In this document: positions 35,494-44,200 of the stretch, piece after piece
How the letters are laid out: every line of letters begins with the position of its first letter
Numbering within the stretch: the first letter of the stretch is position 1
From: Bacteroidota bacterium
GTDB lineage: Bacteria > Bacteroidota > Bacteroidia > Chitinophagales > Saprospiraceae
Length of the DNA stretch: 64,000 bases
Assembly: GCA_029557915.1 (NCBI GenBank)
Contig: JAKQHS010000041.1
Span: 25,928 to 89,927 of the forward strand
Direction of reading: 5' to 3'
The notes under the pieces: model-generated
Told to the model about the DNA's origin: nothing
Databases searched by the model: none
The model's input: only the letters and a program-made list of their open reading frames with translations
Program-made: the position numbers and the translations under genes

Positions 35494-37878
35494 ATGAAGA
35501 CTACGGACCATCACCTCAACGGCCTTACCAAAAGCATCAGTTATTTCATGAACACCCAAAACTGGTGGGGGCCCCTCCTGTTCATTTTTATCATCAGCGT
35601 CCTGGGCGTAGGCATGATCGGATTTCAGACCTACCACGACGCACCGCCATTGTCCGGGTTTAAGAACCAGGAAGGGGAAATCATTCTGGACAAGGCCGAA
35701 ATCACCAAGGGTCAACTGGTTTTCCATAAATACAACCTTATGGAATACGGCAGTTTTTTCGGCGACGGGGCCCAGCGGGGGCCTGATTTCACTGCAGAAG
35801 CGCTTAACCAGGTAGCGAAAAACATGAAACTATATTACTCCGGGGTCTACCAGGATGAAAAAGGGGTGACGCCCGGTGAAGAGGCCATTATAAATATAGA
35901 GGCCCGGATTAAAAAGGAGCTGAAAAAAAACACTTACCGGAAGGAAGAGGATTTTATTTATGTTTCTCCGGCCCTGGCTTTCGCTTTAGGAAAGGTCAGG
36001 GAATATTACCTGGACCTCTTTTTTGAAAACAAGGAAGGTCGTGCTTTTTTGCCCAAAAATTATATTGAAAACAAAGAAGAGGTGGCCGCCCTCGGTTCCT
36101 TCTTTTTCTGGGGAGCCTGGGTCTGTGTCACCGAACGTCCGGGAAAAACGTTTAGTTACACCCACAACTGGCCCTTTGATCCGGAAGCCGGAAACACCCC
36201 GACCTCCCCGGTGATCCTGTGGAGCGTACTGGGCTTGTTGGGTTTTGTACTGGCCTGCGGCATTGTTTTGTATTTTATTGGCCAATACAACCAGCTTCCC
36301 AATAAGTTTTTTAAACCCGCAACCCAGGACCTTTTTACCATGGAAAGGGTCAGAAACTACACGCCCAGCAGGACGCAAAGGGCTACTTTTAAGTTTTTCC
36401 TGGTTGCTGCCCTTTTGTTTTTCCTTCAGGTATCCAGCGGCATCATTACCATAAACGATTTTGTAAACTTCCTGGGTTATATTGGAATTCATATCACCCA
36501 GGGCCTTCCGGTCACCATTCCCAGGAGCTGGCATCTCATGCTGGCTTTGTACTGGATATCCGCCTGCTGGATCGCCTCTTCGATTTTTATCCTGCCCATT
36601 CTTGCAAAAACAGAGGTCCGCGGCCAGCTCCGTCTGATCAATGTATTGTTTGTCCTATTATTTATCCTGGTCGGCGGCTCCCTCGCCGGCATGGTGCTTG
36701 GTCCCCTGAATATGCTGGGGGATTACTGGCACCTCCTGGGCAGCCAGGGCTGGGAATTCGTGGACTTTGGTAAAATTTACCAGGTCCTGCTCATGGTGAT
36801 TTTTGCCCTTTGGGCGGTGATTATTTACCGGGGCATCAAACCTGCTTTTGTAAAAGGCCAGCACTGGAACCTCCCCAACTGGATCCTCTATTCGGTGATC
36901 GGGATTCCCCTGCTTTTCCTTTCCGGATTTGTAGCCAAACCCGAAACCAATTTTGTGATCGCAGACTTTTGGCGCTGGATGGTTGTGCACATGTGGGTGG
37001 AAGCCTTTTTTGAAGTTTTTATTACGGTCATCATCAGTTACCTCATGGTCCTGATGGGCCTGGTCAGCAAACAGGCCGCCATCCGGGTGGTCTATTTTGC
37101 CACCCTTCTTTTCCTGGGAACCGGTTTATTGGGTATATCCCATAATTTCTACTGGAACGCCAAACCCGTGGCCACCATGGCCCTGGGCAGCGTATTTTCC
37201 ACCTTGCAGTTTGTGCCCCTCATTCTGCTTACGGTAGAGGCCTGGAGATTTAAAAATACGCCCAAGATCGCGGTGGGTGAGGTGGAGCATAAAAACCTGG
37301 GTGATTTCGGCTTTCCAGTGGTCTTTTTATTTCTGGTAGCGGTCAATTTCTGGAATTTTTTCGGGGCCGGGGTATTGGGCATCATCGTCAACCTGCCCAT
37401 CATGAACTATTTCGAACACGGCACCTACCTGACCATCAATCATGCACACGCTGCCTTGATGGGGGTATATGGAAACATTTCGCTGGCGGCCCTTTTATTT
37501 GCCTCCAGCCTCCTTATCAAAGCGGAGCAGTGGAATAAAAAACTGCTGCTGGTGTCCTTCTGGTCCATCAATATCGGCCTGATGCTGATGGTCGTCCTCG
37601 ACCTCTTTCCCGCGGGAGCCATTCAATTTAAGGCCGTGGTGGAAAAAGGCTTGTGGTATGGGCGCTCCCATCACTTCATTGAAAACGGAACGTTCATCTC
37701 CCTGACCTGGCTCCGGGGGATTGGGGCCAGCCTGTTTTTCTTCGGAGGCGTCATTCCATTCGCCTGGTTTATGGTGACCCGTTCCAGGCATCTGAAAGCC
37801 GCGGACCTAAGACAAGAATTCGAAATGAAGTCCAGCCCGGAACCCAGCCCCGAGCCTGAACTGGAGGAAGTCTATTGA
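35494..37878 (+). CDS. norB: Quinol-dependent nitric oxide reductase (qNOR)
   Basis: 794 residues, the single-subunit NorB/NorZ type. It reduces 2 NO to N2O with quinol electrons in the inner membrane. The N-terminal extension (GFQTYHDAPPLSGFKNQEGEIILDK, FHKYNLMEYGSFFGDGAQRGPDFTAEAL) is the fused NorC-like periplasmic domain without haem. Haem and FeB ligands are present: His347 in WHLMLALYWI, His499 and Glu503/Glu507 in VHMWVEAFFEVF, and His650/His652 in NHAHAALMGVYGN. It is followed 131 bp later by a hemerythrin-type repair gene. As a lone qNOR it may serve detoxification rather than denitrification. Confidence 0.95.
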   Translation: MKTTDHHLNGLTKSISYFMNTQNWWGPLLFIFIISVLGVGMIGFQTYHDAPPLSGFKNQEGEIILDKAEITKGQLVFHKYNLMEYGSFFGDGAQRGPDFTAEALNQVAKNMKLYYSGVYQDEKGVTPGEEAIINIEARIKKELKKNTYRKEEDFIYVSPALAFALGKVREYYLDLFFENKEGRAFLPKNYIENKEEVAALGSFFFWGAWVCVTERPGKTFSYTHNWPFDPEAGNTPTSPVILWSVLGLLGFVLACGIVLYFIGQYNQLPNKFFKPATQDLFTMERVRNYTPSRTQRATFKFFLVAALLFFLQVSSGIITINDFVNFLGYIGIHITQGLPVTIPRSWHLMLALYWISACWIASSIFILPILAKTEVRGQLRLINVLFVLLFILVGGSLAGMVLGPLNMLGDYWHLLGSQGWEFVDFGKIYQVLLMVIFALWAVIIYRGIKPAFVKGQHWNLPNWILYSVIGIPLLFLSGFVAKPETNFVIADFWRWMVVHMWVEAFFEVFITVIISYLMVLMGLVSKQAAIRVVYFATLLFLGTGLLGISHNFYWNAKPVATMALGSVFSTLQFVPLILLTVEAWRFKNTPKIAVGEVEHKNLGDFGFPVVFLFLVAVNFWNFFGAGVLGIIVNLPIMNYFEHGTYLTINHAHAALMGVYGNISLAALLFASSLLIKAEQWNKKLLLVSFWSINIGLMLMVVLDLFPAGAIQFKAVVEKGLWYGRSHHFIENGTFISLTWLRGIGASLFFFGGVIPFAWFMVTRSRHLKAADLRQEFEMKSSPEPSPEPELEEVY

Positions 37879-38009
37879 TCTTGTCGCTTAAAACCATCTG
37901 GTTTTTTACGAACCCGGAAAATAAACCAGCCCGTTTTTAAGTTATTGAAACAAGGCTTGTGTCCGGAAATGCATCTATACCAGATGGTTCAACGGCAAAA
38001 TAGGTAAGT

Positions 38010-38726
38010 ATGAAATTTGACTACGGGGTCCCAGAATTTTACGTTTCTGATCCCAATATAAACCACTTCAACAGCCCTCCGGATCATCCGGGGCCCAGGC
38101 TGAATAAATCAAGCCGACGGACATTTCATTTCCCAAAAAATGTGCATAAAAATGCCCCGGCCGATTTGCCCCATTCCGTGGACATTCCTTCCCGGCACAG
38201 CCTCGACCCCTATCTATGGGATCCCGGTTTCCTCTGTGATTATGTGGTCAGGATCCATCACGATTATATTCAAAAAGCCCTGCCTGTACTGCTTGCAATG
38301 GGTAAAAAGGTCACGGTCCTCCATGGCAATACACAGGTGGAAACCCTGGCCATCCTGGAACAAATGGAAATGCTGTTTTCAGACCTGAAACTGCATTTGT
38401 TTAAAGAAGAACAGCTTATTTTTCCTTACATCCGGTCCCTGGTCTGCCTTGAAAAACAAGGTAAAACCATTGATATCACCAGGGATGGCCCCCTGTACAA
38501 GCCTATGGCCGGCCTGGAAGAAGATCACGGGCTCTTTGAAGCCGGTATGGACGCCATTCGCGACCTGAGCCGTGATTTTACGGTCCCGGTACAAAATTCG
38601 CCTGTTTTCAGTTCCTGGTACGGGGCGCTCCAAGCCTTCCGGGAAGACCTCATCCAGCATACCCGGCTCGAGTCCAGAGTCCTTTTTCCCAAAGCCATTG
38701 CCCTTCAAAGAAAACTGACCGCCTGA
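38010..38726 (+). CDS. Hemerythrin-domain di-iron protein (RIC/YtfE/ScdA-like)
   Basis: 238 residues. After about 60 residues without a known domain comes an HHE four-helix bundle with the di-iron ligands: IHHDYIQKALPVLL, LKLHLFKEEQLIFPYI, GLEEDHGLFEAGMDAI and QHTRLESRVLFPKAI. RIC proteins repair Fe-S clusters after NO or oxidative damage. The N-terminal ScdA_N domain with its CxxC-type motif, usual in full-length RIC, is absent. Position behind norB and near the Rrf2 gene supports a nitrosative-stress role. Confidence 0.85.
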   Translation: MKFDYGVPEFYVSDPNINHFNSPPDHPGPRLNKSSRRTFHFPKNVHKNAPADLPHSVDIPSRHSLDPYLWDPGFLCDYVVRIHHDYIQKALPVLLAMGKKVTVLHGNTQVETLAILEQMEMLFSDLKLHLFKEEQLIFPYIRSLVCLEKQGKTIDITRDGPLYKPMAGLEEDHGLFEAGMDAIRDLSRDFTVPVQNSPVFSSWYGALQAFREDLIQHTRLESRVLFPKAIALQRKLTA

Positions 38727-39009
38727 CCCGGAGTCAGACGGAAGCCCCCCTCAGTGAGGTCCCGCGTTTGGGTGAGGGACCAAAATTTTAACACAAAAAA
38801 GTTTCATTTTTTTTCCAGGTTGTTAATGATCTGGTTCTGAACCGCGAAGGCCCCCAGCCCTATAGTCAAAAAGCACGGACCGGGGCCTCCATCCCTGTCC
38901 GGATACATTAAAAAAAAATATTATATTTTATTTTTAGCGAAAGATCTATTGAATATCTTTGTTCAATAAGGACAACTCTGTCCTCAATCAAACAGTAAAT
39001 AAGAAAACT

Positions 39010-41019
39010 ATGCTCATATTCAAGTTAGAGGATGACTTTGTGCAGGGCTATAAGCACCTCGATCCCGGTTTTGGTTTCAATGGACTGGGCCTGCTGACCT
39101 ATTTCCGCACCTACTCCCGGGTAAAGCCGGATGGCAACAACGAACAATGGTACGAGACCGTACGACGCGTAGTAGAAGGGGCTTACAGCCTGCAAAAACA
39201 ACATATTCTCAGCAATGAGCTGGGCTGGAACCCAAAGAAAGCCCAGCGCTCCGCCCAGGAAATGTATGATCGCATTTTCAATATGAAATTCCTGCCCCCG
39301 GGACGCATGTTATGGGCCCTGGGTACGCCCATTATTCATGAAAAAAAAATCGGCCAGGCTCTGTTCAACTGCGCTTTTGTTTCCACGGATGAAATCGGCA
39401 AGTCCACCGAAGACGCAGTCAAACCCTTTTTATTCATGATGGACATGAGTATGGTCGGCGTAGGGGTGGGATTTGATGTGGCTGGAGGCGGAATGATCAC
39501 CGTTAACAAACCGGAATCCGAAGACGTGGACGAGTTTATGATTCCCGATTCCAGGGAAGGATGGGTGGAAAGCCTTTCCCGCCTGCTGACCAGTTATTTT
39601 TCAAAACATTTTGATGACGGGGGGGCCCATCCCGTCCGGTTTAATTATGAAGAAATCCGGGCTGCCGGGCTGCCGATAAAAGGCTTTGGCGGAGTCTCCT
39701 CCGGCCCCGAGCCCCTGATGCGGATGCACGAACAGATCCGAAGCATCCTGGACCAAACCGACGGCCAACTGCTTTCGGTGACCACGATCACCGATATCAT
39801 GAACCTGATCGGGCAATGTGTCGTCGCCGGCAATGTAAGGCGCACGGCCCAGATCGCCATTGGAGATATTGAAAACAAAGAATACCGAAAACTGAAAGAT
39901 TACCGCTGGAACCCGGAATCCGGGCAATATGAAGGCAGTATGGCGCACCGTGCGTCCTGGGGCTGGGCCTCCAACAACAGCGTACTGGTCGACCGCAATT
40001 CCGATTTCAAACCCATTGCGGCGCAGACCGCGATCAACGGTGAACCCGGATATGTCTTCATGGACAATATCAAAGCGTACTCCAGGCTTTGTGACCCTGC
40101 GGATTATAAAGATGAAAAAGCCAAAGGCACCAATCCCTGCGGGGAACAGTCCCTCGAGTCCTATGAATTGTGCTGCCTGGTGGAAACCTTCCCGTCCCGG
40201 GCGGACTCTTATGAAGATTACATGCGCACGCTTAAGTTTGCCTATCTGCTGGGCAAAACGGCCACCCTCGTCAGCACCACCTGGCACGAAACCAACCGCG
40301 TCCAAAAACGCAACCGCAGGATCGGCACTTCGGTATCAGGGATCACCAATTTTCTGGACAAACATTCCCTGGAGACCCTGCGGGTGTGGTTAAACAGCGG
40401 ATACCAGGAAATCCAGCGCTGGGATTCGATCTATTCTTCCTGGCTCTGCGTGCCCCGGAGCATCAAAACCACCAGCGTAAAACCCAGCGGGACGGTCAGC
40501 TTGCTGGCCGGCGTCAATCCAGGTTGCCATTTTCCCGAATTTGAATATTATATCCGCCGCGTAAGAGTTGCTAAAAACTCCACCCTGGTTCCTGCCATCC
40601 GGGAAGCCCACTTGCCCATTGAGGACGATGTGGTGGACCCTTCCTCTTACGTGGTGGAATTCCCCATACACAACCCGGGCAAAAGCCTCAAAAAGGTTTC
40701 CATCTGGGAACAGGTAGCCCTCGCCGTTTTCCTGCAGAAATACTGGTCGGACAACCAGGTCTCCTGTACCGTGACCTTCAGGCCGGAAGAAGCCAATATG
40801 ATCCACGTCGTACTGGATTATTTCAAATATGAACTGAAATCCATCAGCTTCCTGCCCCAGCTTGAAATGGGCGCTTACGCCCAGATGCCTTATGAAACCA
40901 TTACCCGTGAAAAATACCTGGATATGACGGCCGGCATCCTCCCCATGCAATTTGTGGAAATGAAGGAAGACGCGGAAATGGAAAAGTATTGCGACGGGGC
41001 GGTCTGCCTGAGAATTTGA
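39010..41019 (+). CDS. Adenosylcobalamin-dependent ribonucleoside-triphosphate reductase, monomeric class II
   Basis: 669 residues from ATG 39010. It makes deoxynucleotides using B12. It follows the Lactobacillus leichmannii RTPR layout closely: Cys121 in NCAFVST and Cys388 in ELCCL are the redox pair, and Cys377 in GTNPCGEQS is the thiyl-radical site; the 11-residue gap between 377 and 388 equals that of Cys408/Cys419 in RTPR. The C-terminal shuttle pair is in KYCDGAVCLRI. Other landmarks are LPPGRMLWALGTP, VAGNVRRTAQIAIG, KPSGTVSLLAGV and YWSDNQVSCTVTFR. A longer start at 38959 adds 17 residues with no family match. I saw no cobalamin riboswitch upstream. Confidence 0.94.
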   Translation: MLIFKLEDDFVQGYKHLDPGFGFNGLGLLTYFRTYSRVKPDGNNEQWYETVRRVVEGAYSLQKQHILSNELGWNPKKAQRSAQEMYDRIFNMKFLPPGRMLWALGTPIIHEKKIGQALFNCAFVSTDEIGKSTEDAVKPFLFMMDMSMVGVGVGFDVAGGGMITVNKPESEDVDEFMIPDSREGWVESLSRLLTSYFSKHFDDGGAHPVRFNYEEIRAAGLPIKGFGGVSSGPEPLMRMHEQIRSILDQTDGQLLSVTTITDIMNLIGQCVVAGNVRRTAQIAIGDIENKEYRKLKDYRWNPESGQYEGSMAHRASWGWASNNSVLVDRNSDFKPIAAQTAINGEPGYVFMDNIKAYSRLCDPADYKDEKAKGTNPCGEQSLESYELCCLVETFPSRADSYEDYMRTLKFAYLLGKTATLVSTTWHETNRVQKRNRRIGTSVSGITNFLDKHSLETLRVWLNSGYQEIQRWDSIYSSWLCVPRSIKTTSVKPSGTVSLLAGVNPGCHFPEFEYYIRRVRVAKNSTLVPAIREAHLPIEDDVVDPSSYVVEFPIHNPGKSLKKVSIWEQVALAVFLQKYWSDNQVSCTVTFRPEEANMIHVVLDYFKYELKSISFLPQLEMGAYAQMPYETITREKYLDMTAGILPMQFVEMKEDAEMEKYCDGAVCLRI

Positions 41020-41043
41020 TCCGGTTTTTTCCCTGAAGCGGAT

Positions 41044-41077
41044 ATCCAGCGCCTTAAATGAAGCGCTGGATTTTTTT
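41044..41077 (+). terminator. Rho-independent terminator of the ribonucleotide reductase gene
   Basis: Perfect 9-bp stem ATCCAGCGC / GCGCTGGAT with a 10-nt loop, followed by seven Ts, 25 bp after the stop. Confidence 0.9.
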
Positions 41078-41216
41078 ATTTATAAAATGTAAAAGGCCTC
41101 CCACAGTCTCGGGATGGTCATGCGCCCGAATGGCGCGGGCTATCTTTTTATTCCGGAAATTCCTATTTTTATTTTAGTTCCCCTCCGTTCAGAATCCTAT
41201 AACCCCAAAAGCCTTT

Positions 41217-44200
41217 ATGTTTTTCCATCTTTTACCTTTTATACTTGCGCTTCTGACCTCAACTGGCCCGAATGAAGAGGCCCGGCCTCAAGAGGCCTGC
41301 CTTCCCAACGGAATCATTTTAAACAATCAGTCGCAAATCGATGCTTTCCCGGGACTTTATCCGGGATGTGACAGCATAGAAGGGAATGTTTTTATTAACG
41401 GGGCGGTGTCGAATCTCGATTCTCTGAAAGGCCTGAGGGCCATAGGAGGCAGCCTGTTTATTTACGCTACCTCGTTAAAAAACTTTTCCGGCCTGGAAGG
41501 TTTGCGTTCGGTTGGGGGAGAATTAAGCGTTTTTTCAAATTTCCATCTGATTTCCTTTTCCGGCCTGGATTCACTCAAGGAACTGGGTTCACGACTTTCC
41601 ATTTATCAGAACGATTCCCTGTCGGATATCCTTGGCTTATCCGGCTTGTTGGACCTTAAAAATAATCCCCTTCGCATTTCCTTTTGCCCCAGGCTGTCAA
41701 CCTGCCTCATTCCGGCCGTATGCGGCCACCTGGCCTCGGGAGGTTCCGCCGTCATCCACGACAATGCCCCGGGATGTAATTCCAGGTTCCAGATCGCCAA
41801 AGCCTGTGATCCGGGCGCCCTTTGTCCTTCGGTAAATATCGAGATCCATGGCCAGGAAGATTTAAATGACTTCATCAGCCTGTATCCGGAATGCGAGGAC
41901 ATCGCGGGTTCTTTAAATCTTATTTCCGTTGAGGACACTTTTTATTCTTTACTCCCCCTGGCCGGTATCCGCACCATTGGGAATGTACTGAATATCGTAA
42001 GCAATCCTTTTCTTTCTGATTTAAAAGGTCTCGATTCCCTCTTATCCGTTGCTAACGGATTGACCATTCACAGCAACCCCCGGCTGAAAAACCTGGATGG
42101 GCTTGGGTCCCTGCAATGGGTCGGAAATACTTTTCAGCTCGTGTTGAACGATTCCTTATCCTCCCTCGAAGGGCTTGGGCAGATTGATCCCGACAGCCTG
42201 CATACCTTATATTTTCAGTTCTGCCCCTTGCTTTCGGCCTGCGATCATGCCTCCATCTGCCAATTTCTGAGTGGCGGGGGCCTTGCTTACCTGGATGGAA
42301 ATGCACAGGACTGCAACACCTCACACCGGATACAAAAGCATTGTTATCCGGACAGCCTTTGTCCTCCGGGAAACCTGTATTTCAGAACCCAGGAAGAAGT
42401 GAATGATTTCCATATCCTGTATCCCAACTGCCAAGACCTGGCCGGAAACCTCAGCATCGATGGCAGGAATATTAACAGGCTGGATTCGTTATTTGGCTTG
42501 AAATCGGTCGCCGGTCAATTTTACCTGTCCAACAACGATTCCCTCGAACATTTAAATGGATTGTCGGGTCTTCAATCCATTGGTCAGAATTTCTATATTC
42601 TGCTTAATCCGGCCTTGCTTTCCCTGGCCGGACTGGAATCCCTGCGTCAGATCGGGGTCGGCCTGGTCATGGACAATAATCCGTTGCTGCAGGATTTGAG
42701 TGCCCTGGCCGATTCGCTCCTTGGAACAAATCCCGATTTTTATCTTCGGATATTCTACAACCCGGCGCTGGCGCTTTGTCATGTTCCGGCCATTTGTAAT
42801 TATGTAAACCAGGGGGGTGAAGCCGATATTGAAGGAAACGCTCCGGGATGTACCAGCCTCAATGAAATTATTCTGAATTGCAATCCCAGCCAGGACTGCC
42901 CTCCGGGGAATATTGAGATCAGGAGCCAGGCAGACCTGGATTTTTTCACCCTGAACTATCCGGATTGCGATCACATTGCCGGTTCCCTGACTATTAATTC
43001 CGAACAGGGCCCCGTCACCTCCCTGGCCTCGCTCAGTCATTTGAAAAGCATTGGGGGTTCCTTCTACATAGAAAACAATCCGGCGCTTGCCAGCCTTTCC
43101 GGCCTGGACTCCCTGGAGTTTGTCGGCGAAGCGCTGAGTATTGGTTCCAACGCCGGCCTGCAGAGCCTCGAAGGCCTGGAATCTCTCCGGATCATAGGAG
43201 ATTATCTGGCCATTTACCTTAACGACGCACTACTCAGGCTGGAGGGCCTGGAAAACCTGAACCCCGACAGCCTTGACTATTTATATGTTTACGAATGTTC
43301 ACAACTTTCAGAATGTAATCTTCCCGGTTTCTGTTCCTTCCTAATCGAAGGGGGTATTGCCGTCATCCGGGACAATGCTCCGGGATGTGATAATCCATTT
43401 CAGGTCATTAAATCATGCCAGCCCGGCGAGATTTGCCCTCCGGGCCACCAGGCGATTTACAATCAACAGCAACTGGATGAATGGGTGGCTGCTTATCCGG
43501 ATTGCACTGACCTGCCGGGTTCCCTGCAGATCGGGCCGGCCGAGGAGGAAGACCCCATCCTTTCCCTCACCGGCCTCGCTAAACTCGGAACGATCGGCGG
43601 CACCCTTGAAATAAATCAGAACCGCTGGCTCAAAAGCCTTCAGGGTTTGGACTCCCTTCAAGGGGTGGGCGCGGATCTCCGGATTTATTCCATGGACAGC
43701 CTGGAAAATCTTTTACCCTTAAAATCCCTCAAACTCATCGAAGGTCAGTTATATATCAGGGACAACCCTGTGCTGACCAGTCTGGATGGTTTGGATCAGT
43801 TTGATGCGGACAAACTGGATGCCCTTTTCATCTGGTACAATGAACAATTGAGTTTCTGTTCAAATCCGGCCGTTTGCGCTTATCTGTCAACGGGAAAATC
43901 TGCCGTTTTGTCTGAGAATGCACCCGGATGCTCCAGTCTCAATGAGGTGAGGCCCGGATGTGGCGTATCTTGTTCGCAGGACTTTTTTGAGTTTTACAGC
44001 CAGGATGAAATCGATGCTTTTCCTGCCAATAATCCAGGCTGCCAGAACATTGCCGGTTATGTATTTATTTCAGGGTCAGACATCACCAACCTGGATTCGC
44101 TGAGGCAAATCAAAAGCATCGGACAGGATATTACCATTTTCAGTAACCCCGTATTGAATGATATTTCCGGTCTTATGAACCTGACTTCGGTGGGATCGTA

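Noticed and set aside
38727..39009. Cobalamin riboswitch before the B12-dependent ribonucleotide reductase
   Set aside because: I looked for the conserved B12-box core and adjacent stems and did not find them. A covariance-model search would settle it.
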